From Geodermatophilus poikilotrophus (GTDB lineage Bacteria; Actinomycetota; Actinomycetes; Mycobacteriales; Geodermatophilaceae): a DNA stretch of 64,000 nucleotides. The stretch is taken from positions 570,376 to 634,375 of the forward strand of contig NZ_FOIE01000001.1 of the NCBI RefSeq assembly GCF_900111455.1. The letters run 5' to 3'. Shown in pieces: positions 8,412 through 16,401 of this stretch (position 1 is the stretch's first letter; each line of letters starts with the position of its first letter). A program made the translations under genes and the position numbers. A model generated the notes under the pieces. That model was not told the origin of the DNA, ran no database searches, and worked only from the letters and a program-made list of their open reading frames with translations.

Positions 8412-8495
8412 GACGAGGATGTCGGCGCCGGACAGGCCGGACGATCGAGCAGGCCCCCGGACGCGGCGCCCGGGACCCCCGTCTTCGGAGTGGGG
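8412..8495 (-). promoter_or_regulatory. Shared promoter/operator element, copy B (upstream of operon 8359-772)
   Basis: Minus strand: CCCCACTCCGAAGACGGGGG, then GGGGGCCTGCTCGATCGTCC at offsets 38-57 and ACATCCTCGTC at 74-84. Spacing is identical to copy A. GGGG-N4-CCCC precedes it on the plus strand side (GGGGTTCTCCCC, 8492-8503). The block GATCGTCCGG and the CGTC about 23 bp later could be the -35/-10 region of an ECF-type promoter, which is a guess. Confidence 0.6.
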
Positions 8496-8537
8496 TTCTC
8501 CCCCGGCCCCGGGGGCCGGGTCCCCTCCGACCGCAGG

Positions 8538-10724
8538 TCAGCGCGGGGCGGCGCCCGCCATCAGCCGCTCGCAGGTCTGCACGAGGGCGCCGGCGAGGCG
8601 CCGGACGGCGGCCGGGGACGCCGGGTGCACGGCGACCCGCTGCCAGCGGGCCAGCTGCGCCGCCGCGGCCTGCGCCAGGTCCTGCGCGCCGGCGGTGGGG
8701 CCGCACGCCAGCCGCGCCCACGCCTCCACCCCGTCCGCGCCGAGCAGGACCTCGGCGGCCCGCCGCTCCTCGTCCGGGACGCGGAGCTCCCCGGAGCAGA
8801 GCGCGTCGAGCAGGTCCAGCTCGGCCACCTCCTGCGCGGCCGATCGGACGGCGTCGAGCTGGTAGCGCAGCGGGCCGGCGTCGCCCCGGGGCGGCCGGAC
8901 CTGCAGGGTCGCCTCCAGCACGGCCAGGGCACCCCTGACCCGCAGCGCCTGGGCCCGCGGGACGAGACGGCTGTCCACCAGCTGCTGCACCGGTGCGCTG
9001 ACCGCAGCCGGGTCCTCCGCACCGGCGGGGACGGTCACCACCGCCTGGCACCGGCGGGCCACGGCCGGTACCGACCCCTCGCCGAGGAGCACGCCGACTG
9101 CCTGGGTCGGGCGCACCACGGGCGGGAGCGCGAACCGCTCGCCCTCCCCGGACCGGGCGCAGTCCAGCACGAGGACCCAGGCGTCGGCCGGCGTCTGCGC
9201 CGGGATGCCGGACGCCTCCTCCGCCCGGTGCACGGTGGCCGATGGGGTACCCGCGGCCAGCCCGAGGGCCAGGACGTCCACTGCAGGGACGGGCGGACCG
9301 GTCACGGCGATCCGGAGCGGCTCGTCGAGGGACCGGGCGAGGGCCTGCAGGCGCTCGGCCTCCGGGCTGCCGTGGTAGAGGTCCCGCGCCGACCGCACGA
9401 GCGTCCGGACCCGGTCGAACAGCCCCGGGCCGACCGGCGCCCCGCTGGCCGGTGCCCGGTCGGCCGCGGGCGCCGGCAGTGGCACGGAGCCCTCGACCGA
9501 GGTGCCACGGCCCGGCGCCGACCGCACCTCGACCTGCCCGCCGACCGCGGCTACCCGGGCGGCGAGGTTGCGCATGCCCCGTCCCGGGGAGCCGGCCCCG
9601 GAGGTCCAGCCCGGGCCGTCGTCCTGAACCGCGAAGTGCAGCCGGTCCCCGTCCTGAGTCAGCCGCACGACCACCCGGGCACCCGGTGCGTGCTTGCGGC
9701 TGTTGCTGACGGCCTCCAGGCAGACGAAGTAGACGGCCTGCTCCACGTCGGCGGGGAACCGCACCCCGTCCGGGACGTCCAGGACGACGGGTGGGTCGTC
9801 CTGCGCCAGCTCCTCCCGGAGGGCGGCGACCAGGCCGCTGCGGGCCAGCACCGGCGAGCTGACGCCGGCGGTGGTGCGTGCCAGCAGGTCCGCGATCGCC
9901 TCGAGCTGCACGGCTACGGAGGCCAGGACGGCCCGCGCCCGGTCGAGCTGCCCGGTGGTGAGCCCGTGCTCCACCAGACCGAGCGCCAGGCTGAGGGAGA
10001 CCAGCTGGTGCTGGGCCCCGTCGTGCAGGTCGCGCTCGATCCGGCGGCGCTCGCTGTCGGACTCCGCGACGGCGCGGCGGCGGGCGACGGCGATCTCGGT
10101 GGCGTGCGCCAGCGCCGCCCGCAGCTGTCGCTCCAGCTCGATGCCGGACCGCTCGGCCTGCAGCACCACGCCCAGACTGCTGGCGACGTCCTCCAGCACC
10201 TGCCGGCGCTCGGCAGGCGTGCCGGGCACCGCCACCCGGTCGACGGCGAGGGTGCCGACGTCCTCCCCCCCGTGCCGGACGGGCACCACCCAGCGCGCCT
10301 GGGCCGGCTCCAGGCCGGCCGGGGACCACGTGGCGACCCGGTCGCGCAGCCCCGGCCGGCGGACGGTCAGCGTGCACACCCCCGCACCCAGGCCCTGCCC
10401 GACGGCCGCCACGACGTCCGCGAGGTCGGGCACCCCGCGCGACGCGGGCCGTGGCAACGCCGCCAGCGCGGCGAGCACCCGGCCCCCCGTGGGACGGTCC
10501 CCGACGTCCAGCCGAGCGGTCAGCCGCCGCGCCCAGGCGTACGCCGGCAGGGCCGTCGCCGCGGCCACCACCGGAGCCGCGACCGCGGCTGCCGTCGTCC
10601 CGGCGAGGAGCCGGCCGACGCCGGCGTCCACGGCCAGGTGGACGCCGCCGACGGCGGCGGTGACCAGGGCGATCGTCAGCAGGTCGGCGAGCAGGGCCCT
10701 GCCCGTCGGGCGCCCCGGGCTCAC
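8538..10724 (-). CDS. Sensor histidine kinase fused to a degenerate dynamin-like GTPase module
   Basis: 728 residues. Two N-terminal TM helices (about 12-31, 41-60) precede a GAF-like region (about 95-195). The HisKA_3 phosphoacceptor is RRRIERDLHDGAQHQL (His near 238). A complete HATPase follows: N-box LEAVSNSRKHAP, DDGPGW, GRGMRN. From about residue 450 to the end the sequence follows actinobacterial dynamin/IniA-like proteins: LARSLDEPLRIAVTGPP takes the place of the usual EPLRVAVxGxxxAGKST start, and the C-terminal AQLARWQRVAVHP and QTCERLMAG helices are kept. The P-loop Gly-Lys-Ser/Thr is gone, so GTP binding is unlikely. The ATG overlaps nothing upstream but follows the pseudo-kinase with a 4-bp overlap. 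Confidence 0.85.
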   Translation of the reverse strand: MSPGRPTGRALLADLLTIALVTAAVGGVHLAVDAGVGRLLAGTTAAAVAAPVVAAATALPAYAWARRLTARLDVGDRPTGGRVLAALAALPRPASRGVPDLADVVAAVGQGLGAGVCTLTVRRPGLRDRVATWSPAGLEPAQARWVVPVRHGGEDVGTLAVDRVAVPGTPAERRQVLEDVASSLGVVLQAERSGIELERQLRAALAHATEIAVARRRAVAESDSERRRIERDLHDGAQHQLVSLSLALGLVEHGLTTGQLDRARAVLASVAVQLEAIADLLARTTAGVSSPVLARSGLVAALREELAQDDPPVVLDVPDGVRFPADVEQAVYFVCLEAVSNSRKHAPGARVVVRLTQDGDRLHFAVQDDGPGWTSGAGSPGRGMRNLAARVAAVGGQVEVRSAPGRGTSVEGSVPLPAPAADRAPASGAPVGPGLFDRVRTLVRSARDLYHGSPEAERLQALARSLDEPLRIAVTGPPVPAVDVLALGLAAGTPSATVHRAEEASGIPAQTPADAWVLVLDCARSGEGERFALPPVVRPTQAVGVLLGEGSVPAVARRCQAVVTVPAGAEDPAAVSAPVQQLVDSRLVPRAQALRVRGALAVLEATLQVRPPRGDAGPLRYQLDAVRSAAQEVAELDLLDALCSGELRVPDEERRAAEVLLGADGVEAWARLACGPTAGAQDLAQAAAAQLARWQRVAVHPASPAAVRRLAGALVQTCERLMAGAAPR

Positions 10725-12043
10725 CGGACCGCGACCTCGGTCCCGGCGGTCTCCACGACGACCGGCTCCACCCGGTCGGGCAGCCAGGCCCGCAGGACCA
10801 GTCCTCCGGCCGCGGGGACCTCGAGGTCCATCCCGCCCCCCAGCGCGGCCAGCCGGTCGGCGTCGTCGGCGAGCAGCTCGGTCAGGCGCTCCGCGGGGAC
10901 GAGTGGAACGGGGTCCTTGATGTGCAGGCCGATCCGGCCCGCGGAGTGCTCCAGCCGCACCAGCACCGCGGTGCCGGCAGGCCGGTCGGCCAGCGCGCGG
11001 ACCGCGGTGGCCGCGACGTAGTAGATGCCCGACTCCAGCTCCCAGGGCAGCCGCTCGGCCGGCCCGCCGCTGGTGCGGACCGGCCGGGGCAGGTCGGCGA
11101 CCACCTCGTCGAGTGCCGCGGCAGGCCCCTGGTCGCGCAGCACCGCGGGGTACACGCCCCGGGCCACGGCGCGGAACCGGTCGAGCAGTTCCTCGAGCCG
11201 CTCCCGGGCGCGGCCGAGCGCAGCGTGCGCCGCCGCGAGGCCGGCCTCCTCGTCGTCCAGCGCCGCCGTGGCCGCCCCGACCTCGGCCCGGAGGGCCTCC
11301 AGGCGCTCCCCCGTCGCGTACCGGAGCTCGGCGACCAACCGCCGCCGCTCGGAGTCGCGGGCGGAGGCCAGGCGGTGCCGCGACGCGTGCAGCTCACCGG
11401 CGAGTGCGGCGGCGCGCTGCACCCGCTCGGCGAGCTCGGCGTTGAGGGCGGCGACCCGCAGCACCAGGGCGGCGCCGCTGGCGACGTCCTGCATGAGCTG
11501 CCGGTTGGCGGCGGTGACCGCCGACGGCTTGCGGATGCCGAGCACGGCGCGCAGCACGGTCCCGTCGAGGACGGGGACGGCGGAGTCCGTGTCCGGGCGC
11601 GCCAGGAGAGCGGCGAGGTCGGGCACGCTCTCCGGCCCGGTCCCCGGCTCGGGCGGGTACGCCGCGGCAGCCACGAGGCGGTGCCCGACGGCGAGCCAGA
11701 CCACGGCGCGGACGGCGCCGGTGCCCTCGGCCACGACCCGCGCCAGGCCGGGCAGGGCCTGGTCCAGCGAACCGGACTGCCCGCGCCGGGCCGCCTCCGC
11801 GAGCGCGGCGTAGCGGGCTGCCCCGTCGCGGGCGGCCGGGTCGGGCAGGACCCGGGGCAACAGGAGCTGGAGGCCGACGGCCACCACCGCGCCTGCGGCG
11901 AACGCCAGGACCGCGGTGGGCACGGCCGCCCCGGTGACCCGCCCGGTGCCCCGGACGACGACGACGAGCACCGCGGCCACCCCGGCGACGACCAGCAGCC
12001 CGCGCACGGCACGGGACCGGGTCCTCCCGACCATGCGCACCAC
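10721..12043 (-). CDS. Histidine-kinase-like pseudo-kinase (membrane)
   Basis: 440 residues with two N-terminal TM helices (about 13-31, 38-64), a GAF-like stretch (about 75-190) and a HisKA_3-like dimerisation helix. The helix reads RDSERRRLVAELRYATGERL where active kinases have ERDLHDGAQ, so the phosphoacceptor His is replaced. The ATP-binding half also lacks the N-box Asn and the DxGxG loop. It overlaps the kinase downstream by 4 bp (ATGA), so the two are made together. It may act as a regulatory heterodimer partner. The start could be GTG 12043, GTG 12040 or ATG 12034; AGGGG lies just upstream. Confidence 0.8.
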   Translation of the reverse strand: MVRMVGRTRSRAVRGLLVVAGVAAVLVVVVRGTGRVTGAAVPTAVLAFAAGAVVAVGLQLLLPRVLPDPAARDGAARYAALAEAARRGQSGSLDQALPGLARVVAEGTGAVRAVVWLAVGHRLVAAAAYPPEPGTGPESVPDLAALLARPDTDSAVPVLDGTVLRAVLGIRKPSAVTAANRQLMQDVASGAALVLRVAALNAELAERVQRAAALAGELHASRHRLASARDSERRRLVAELRYATGERLEALRAEVGAATAALDDEEAGLAAAHAALGRARERLEELLDRFRAVARGVYPAVLRDQGPAAALDEVVADLPRPVRTSGGPAERLPWELESGIYYVAATAVRALADRPAGTAVLVRLEHSAGRIGLHIKDPVPLVPAERLTELLADDADRLAALGGGMDLEVPAAGGLVLRAWLPDRVEPVVVETAGTEVAVR

Positions 12044-12082
12044 CGACCCCTCGGCCGCGGAACCGGGCGGCCCGCCGGCGTC

Positions 12083-12111
12083 ACGCTAGGCAGGGTCCCG
12101 GTCCGGGCCAA
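12083..12111 (-). promoter_or_regulatory. Sigma-A-like promoter of the pseudo-kinase/kinase operon
   Basis: Minus strand TTGGCC (12111-12106), 17-nt spacer, TAGCGT (12088-12083). The predicted start near 12076 gives a 33-nt leader to the GTG at 12043. It lies in the 98-bp gap after the response-regulator gene, so this operon can be transcribed independently of it. Confidence 0.6.
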
Positions 12112-12141
12112 GGCCGCGGCGCGCGAGGCACGGTGCGCGGG

Positions 12142-12807
12142 TCAGCGCCGGTCGTGCTGGGAGCGCAGGTAGGTCAGGACGGCGAGGACCCGGCGGTGGT
12201 GCTCGCTGCCGTCCTCCTGCAGGCCGAGCTTGCTGAAGATGTTGGCGATGTGCTTCTCGACCGCCTTGGGCGTCACGAACAGCTGTGCGGCGATGCCGTT
12301 GTTGGAGCGTCCCTCGGCCATCAGTCGCAGCACGTCGAGCTCCCGCGGTGAGAGGGTGTCGACGACCTCCTTGCGGTCGCCGCGCGGACGCTCGACCAGC
12401 CGCTTGGCCAGCACGGGCTCGATGACGATCTCCCCGCCGACGATCCGGTCGAGGGTGTCGCTGAGGACCTCGACGCTGCCGACCTTCTCCTTGAGCCGGT
12501 AGCCGACCGCCTCGGTGCCGATCTCGAGGATGCGCATGAGGTAGTGCGACTCGGCGTAGTGGGAGAGGAACAGCAGCCCCATGTCGGGGTGCCTCTCCCG
12601 CAGCCGCTCCGCGGTCACCAGGCCGCCGTCCGGCTCGGGGGGCATCCGGATGTCCAGGATCGCCACGTCGGCGTCCTCGCCGGCGAGCAGTCCGACCAGC
12701 GCGTCGCCGTCGGCGACGCTGCCGACGACCTCGTGCCCGGCCGCCTGCAGCAGCATGAGCAGCCCCTCGCGGAACAGGGCGCCGTCCTCGGCCAGTGCTA
12801 CGCGCAC
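12142..12807 (-). CDS. NarL/FixJ-family response regulator
   Basis: 221 residues. The receiver domain starts VRVALAEDGALFREGLLML (acidic residues E8/D9), with phospho-acceptor Asp in DVAILDIRMP and the Lys of GYRLKEK. The C-terminal LuxR-type HTH begins TLSPRELDVLRLMAEGRSN and contains KAVEKHIANIFSKLGL. GTG at 12807 overlaps the kinase gene end by 10 bp, with GGAG 5 nt upstream. It is cotranscribed with kinase 12798-13439 and lies beside the 12043-8538 kinase pair. It is the natural candidate for binding the repeated GGGG-N4-CCCCAC operators at 673, 8412, 13484 and 16402. Confidence 0.92.
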   Translation of the reverse strand: MRVALAEDGALFREGLLMLLQAAGHEVVGSVADGDALVGLLAGEDADVAILDIRMPPEPDGGLVTAERLRERHPDMGLLFLSHYAESHYLMRILEIGTEAVGYRLKEKVGSVEVLSDTLDRIVGGEIVIEPVLAKRLVERPRGDRKEVVDTLSPRELDVLRLMAEGRSNNGIAAQLFVTPKAVEKHIANIFSKLGLQEDGSEHHRRVLAVLTYLRSQHDRR

Positions 12808-13439
12808 GGGATCTCCACCTCGATCGTCCCCACCTCGGGCCCCCCGGTTGTGGTGACCTCGCCGCCGAGGCCGCAGACGTGGTCGAGGACGGCGGGGGCC
12901 AGCCGGGGCGGCACGCCGGACAGCGCGAGGACGAGCGCGCCGCCCTCGCGCCGGGCGCGCACCTCGACCGGCGGCGAGCCGGAGGGGAGGGCGGCCAGGC
13001 AGCCGATGACCGCGAAGTAGGCAGCACCCTCCACGGCCGGACCGAAGCGCTCCGGCCCGACGTCGACGCGCACGACGACGTCGGTGTGCTCGACGTGGTC
13101 CCGGAGCGCCGGGCCGAGGCCGGCCTCGTCGAGCACCGGCGGGTAGATGGCCCGCGCGATCTCGCGCAGCTCCTGGAGCACGGTGTGCAACTGGTCCTGC
13201 AACCCCTCGATGGAGGCGTCGAGGTCCGGCTGCCGGGTGCGGACGACACCGAGCTGCGGGACGAGGGCCGAGATCCGCAGGGAGGCGCCGTCGTGCAGCT
13301 GCCGCTGCAGCCGGAGCCGCCGGTTCCACTGGTCGCGCTCGGCCCGGCAGGAGAGGGCTGCGGGGCGGTCAGGAGCGACCGGCCCGGGCAGGCCCGCACC
13401 CGAGGGGTCGTCCGCGGACGGGGCCGACTCGGACGTCAT
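12798..13439 (-). CDS. Soluble HisKA_3 histidine kinase lacking a normal ATP-binding domain
   Basis: 213 residues, much shorter than usual. HisKA_3 is intact: RLRLQRQLHDGASLRI (His near residue 53), with the REIARAIYPPVLDEAGL motif after it. The C-terminal HATPase-like half begins VEGAAYFAVIGCLAALPSG, where active kinases have E-x3-N-x3-KHA, and no DxGxG loop is present. It may be phosphorylated by a partner kinase (8538-10724 has a complete ATPase). No TM segment. ATG 13439 is preferred over GTG 13469 since the protein then begins at MTSESAP; ribosome-binding evidence is weak for both. Confidence 0.8.
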   Translation of the reverse strand: MTSESAPSADDPSGAGLPGPVAPDRPAALSCRAERDQWNRRLRLQRQLHDGASLRISALVPQLGVVRTRQPDLDASIEGLQDQLHTVLQELREIARAIYPPVLDEAGLGPALRDHVEHTDVVVRVDVGPERFGPAVEGAAYFAVIGCLAALPSGSPPVEVRARREGGALVLALSGVPPRLAPAVLDHVCGLGGEVTTTGGPEVGTIEVEIPCA

Positions 13440-13483
13440 GCGGTGATGGTCCCGTCCGGCGGATCGCACCAGGAAGGGTGCCG

Positions 13484-13502
13484 CCCCTACCCAGGGGTGG
13501 GG
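13484..13502. promoter_or_regulatory. Operator copy D between kinase/regulator operon and Hsp70-like gene
   Basis: CCCCTACCCAGGGGTGGGG followed at once by TTGTCCCC, so it contains both the inverted CCCCTACCC/GGGGTGGGG arrangement and the GGGG-N4-CCCC core of copies A-C. It lacks the downstream GGCCTGC block. It lies in the divergent 187-bp gap and could control both genes, including autoregulation of the response regulator. Confidence 0.6.
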
Positions 13503-13626
13503 TTGTCCCCCGGTCCGTGTTCGGCGCGCCGAGGCAGCAGAGCACGTCGTTGTCAGGTCGCTGCAGTGGGTGCCTACTTCCCCCGGCGAGTCGAGCCGCG
13601 CGACGAGTGTCCGTCCGGGAGGCGCC

Positions 13627-16152
13627 GTGAGCTACCACCTCGGGGTCGACCTCGGCACGACCTTCGTGGCAGCCGCGGTCGCCCACGACAGCAGCCTGGA
13701 GATGGCCGCGCTGGGCGACCGCTCGACGGTCATGCCGGCCGCGGTCTACCTCCGGGACGACGGCGTGCTGGTCACCGGTGATGCCGCCGCCCGGCGCTCG
13801 GTGAGCCATCCCGACCGGGTCGCCACGGAGATCAAGCGTCGGCTGGGTGACCCGACGCCGCTGCTGCTGGGCGGCACGTCGCACGCGGTGACCGACCTGC
13901 TCGGCGCCCTGCTGCAGGAGGTCCTGGCGCGGGTGAGCGCAGAGCGGGGCGGCCCGGCCGAGGAGATCGTGCTCACCCACCCGGCCAACTGGGGCCCGTT
14001 CCGGCGGGAGCTGTTCGAGGAGGTCCCCCGGTTCGCCGGGTTGTCCACGGCCCTCACCGTCTCCGAGCCCGAGGCAGCCGCGGCGTACTACGCGACCACC
14101 CGGCGGCTGACCGAGGGCGACGTCATCGCCGTCTACGACCTCGGGGGCGGGACCTTCGACGCCACGGTCCTGCAGCGCACCGCCGAGGGCATCGAGATCC
14201 TCGGCTCCCCGGAGGGCATCGAACGGTTGGGGGGAGCCGACTTCGACGAGGCCGTGCTCGCCCACGTCAACCACGCCACCGGTGGCGCGCTGTCGGAACT
14301 GGACCTCGGCGACACCCAGACCGTCGTCGCGCTGGCCCGGCTGCGCCAGGACTGCGTACTGGCCAAGGAGGCGCTCTCGCTCGACAGCGAGGCCACCATC
14401 CCGGTCTTCCTCCCCGGCCGGCACCTGGACGTCCGGATCACGCGGGCGGAGTTCGAGGACATGATCCGTGCGCCGGTCGAGTCGACGATCGGCACGCTGA
14501 CCCGTGCGCTGCGGACGGCGGACGTGACACCGGACCGGCTGTCGGCCGTGCTCCTCGTCGGCGGCTCCTCCCGCATCCCCCTGGTCGGCGAGATGATCTC
14601 GCGGGAGCTCGGGCGGCCCACCGTGGTCGACGCCCACCCGAAGCACTCCGTCGCCCTGGGCGCGGCGCTCCTCGCCCAGGTCCACACCGGGCTCGGCGCG
14701 GCGCCCGCGGGGTCCGCCCCACCGGCCGGCGGTCACGTGCCGCCGCGCGCCGAACCCGTCGCCGCCCCGGTGCCGCCGCCGCGCACGGTCGGCACGGCCC
14801 CGGATGCCTGGGCCGGGACGCCCGTCGGGGCCCCGCCACGACGGGCGGCCGGTGCGGGCAGGCCCGGCGCCGGTGGCGCGCCGCTGCCGCCGCCCACCCG
14901 GGGCCACGACCCGGCGCCTCCGGGCGGGAGCGGAGCACCCCCCTGGCCCGCGAACGGCTGGCCTCCGGGCCCCGGCGGACCCGGAGGGGCCGGTCCGCCG
15001 GACCCGGGGGCCGGTGAGGTGCCCGACGCGGGGCCGGACGTGTCCCGGCGCCGGAAGCTGCTGGCCGGGGCCGCGGCGGTGCTCGTGGTCGTCCTGGGCG
15101 TCGTGCTCGTCGGGTGGCTGCTGCGCGACGACGCGGCGCCGGCGGCGCAGGAGACCGGCGGCGGGGTGACCGCCGCGCCCGAGCACGACCACGCCCCGGG
15201 ACCCGCGCCGTCCGCGGTGCCGGGTCGGGCGCCGTCGACCGCGGTGCCGATCCCCTCCATCGGGACGCCGATCGAGGTCGGTGAGACCCCGGGCTTCGTC
15301 GCCGTGTCGCCCAACGGGCGGCAGCTCTACGTCGCCAACCGGACCGCCGGCGTGGTGACCGTGGTCGACTCCGCCGTCGACGCGGTGACCGCGACGATCC
15401 CTGTCCCCGCCGGACCGCCGCAGTTCCTGACCTTCGCGCCCGACGGCAGCCGGCTCTACGTCAGCGTCTACAACGAGGAGCGCACGATCGCCGCCGTCGC
15501 CGTGATCGACACGTCCGACAACGAGGTCGTCACGACGATCCCGGTGCGCACCCGGCCCTACCTCGGTGCGGTGACCCGGGACGGTTCGCGGCTGTTCGTG
15601 CCCAACCACGACTCGGGCTCCATCTCGGTGATCGACACGGCGAGCAACACCGTGGTCGAGGAGGTGCAGGTCCCCCCGAACCCGCACTGGATCGAGTTCA
15701 CCCCCGACGGGTCGCGGGCCTACGTGGCCAACCACGAGTCGAACGTCGTCACCCAGCTGGACCCCAGGACCCTCGAGGTGGTCGGCGAGGTCCGGGTGGA
15801 GACCGCCCCGCACAGCGTGGCGGTGCACCCGACCCGGCCGCTGGTCGCCAACGTGAACTACGAGTCGGGCTCGGTGACGATGATCGACACGAACAGCAAC
15901 TCGGTCGTCAGGAGCATCCCCGTCGGCCAGAACCCGCAGGACATCACCTGGTCGGCCGATGGTCGCTTCGCCTACGTCGCCACGGTCACCGCGGACGCCG
16001 TGGCCGTGGTCAGTGCCGAGTCCTTCGAGGTGACCGCACGGCTGCCGGTCGGTGACGGCCCGACCTCGGTCGCGGTGCTGCCGGACGGCAGCCGGGCCTA
16101 CGTGAGCGTCCTCAACGCCGGGGTGCTCGTGCCCCTGGACCTCGCGGGCTGA
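13627..16152 (+). CDS. Hsp70-like ATPase fused through a TM helix to a YVTN beta-propeller
   Basis: 841 residues. The Hsp70/actin ATPase domain (about 1-365) has all phosphate/adenosine motifs: YHLGVDLGTTFVA, VYDLGGGTFDATVL and LLVGGSSRIPLVGEM. The Hsp70 substrate-binding domain is absent. Instead there is a Pro/Gly/Ala-rich linker (about 365-475), one TM helix (KLLAGAAAVLVVVLGVVLVG, about 478-500) and seven YVTN/NHL-type blades (about 550-841; repeated DGSRLYV and VIDT units). The predicted topology is cytoplasmic ATPase and extracytoplasmic propeller. GTG 13627 has GGGAGG upstream. It is divergent from the kinase/regulator operon across operator D, suggesting a role in the same envelope-sensing circuit. 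Confidence 0.88.
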   Translation: MSYHLGVDLGTTFVAAAVAHDSSLEMAALGDRSTVMPAAVYLRDDGVLVTGDAAARRSVSHPDRVATEIKRRLGDPTPLLLGGTSHAVTDLLGALLQEVLARVSAERGGPAEEIVLTHPANWGPFRRELFEEVPRFAGLSTALTVSEPEAAAAYYATTRRLTEGDVIAVYDLGGGTFDATVLQRTAEGIEILGSPEGIERLGGADFDEAVLAHVNHATGGALSELDLGDTQTVVALARLRQDCVLAKEALSLDSEATIPVFLPGRHLDVRITRAEFEDMIRAPVESTIGTLTRALRTADVTPDRLSAVLLVGGSSRIPLVGEMISRELGRPTVVDAHPKHSVALGAALLAQVHTGLGAAPAGSAPPAGGHVPPRAEPVAAPVPPPRTVGTAPDAWAGTPVGAPPRRAAGAGRPGAGGAPLPPPTRGHDPAPPGGSGAPPWPANGWPPGPGGPGGAGPPDPGAGEVPDAGPDVSRRRKLLAGAAAVLVVVLGVVLVGWLLRDDAAPAAQETGGGVTAAPEHDHAPGPAPSAVPGRAPSTAVPIPSIGTPIEVGETPGFVAVSPNGRQLYVANRTAGVVTVVDSAVDAVTATIPVPAGPPQFLTFAPDGSRLYVSVYNEERTIAAVAVIDTSDNEVVTTIPVRTRPYLGAVTRDGSRLFVPNHDSGSISVIDTASNTVVEEVQVPPNPHWIEFTPDGSRAYVANHESNVVTQLDPRTLEVVGEVRVETAPHSVAVHPTRPLVANVNYESGSVTMIDTNSNSVVRSIPVGQNPQDITWSADGRFAYVATVTADAVAVVSAESFEVTARLPVGDGPTSVAVLPDGSRAYVSVLNAGVLVPLDLAG

Positions 16153-16167
16153 GCCGGCGCGTCCCGC

Positions 16168-16368
16168 TCAGGCGGCGCGGCGGACCTCGAGGTACATGTC
16201 CAGGACCGCGTCGATCCGGTCGGTGCACTCGGCGACCGCGGCACGGTGCGCCGGCGTGTCCTTCCGCTGCTGCCGGGAGCGGGCCTCGGACCACGTGCCG
16301 CTCGCGCGCGCGAAGTCGTCCTCGAGCACGCTGCGCAGGCCGACGGTGGCGGTGGCGGTGGCGGTCAT
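16168..16368 (-). CDS. 66-residue helical small protein under promoter element C
   Basis: Not a known family. MTATATATVG is followed by two predicted amphipathic helices (about 12-35 and 42-62; one Cys in AVAECTDRID) ending MYLEVRRAA. The low-complexity Ala/Thr start resembles that of the 73-residue protein at 8138-8359. ATG 16368 has GAGGAG with 6-nt spacing. Promoter element C lies 33 bp upstream. The product is probably cytoplasmic. It is convergent with the Hsp70-propeller gene (15-bp gap). Confidence 0.65.
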   Translation of the reverse strand: MTATATATVGLRSVLEDDFARASGTWSEARSRQQRKDTPAHRAAVAECTDRIDAVLDMYLEVRRAA

Positions 16369-16401
16369 GGTCGGCTCCTCGGGGTGTCGGGCTCTTCCGG
16401 G

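Noticed and set aside
13369-15828. An 819-codon frame antisense to the Hsp70-propeller gene.
   Set aside because: Composition is repetitive Arg/Gly/Asp/His, typical of antisense frames here. The plus strand has all Hsp70 motifs.
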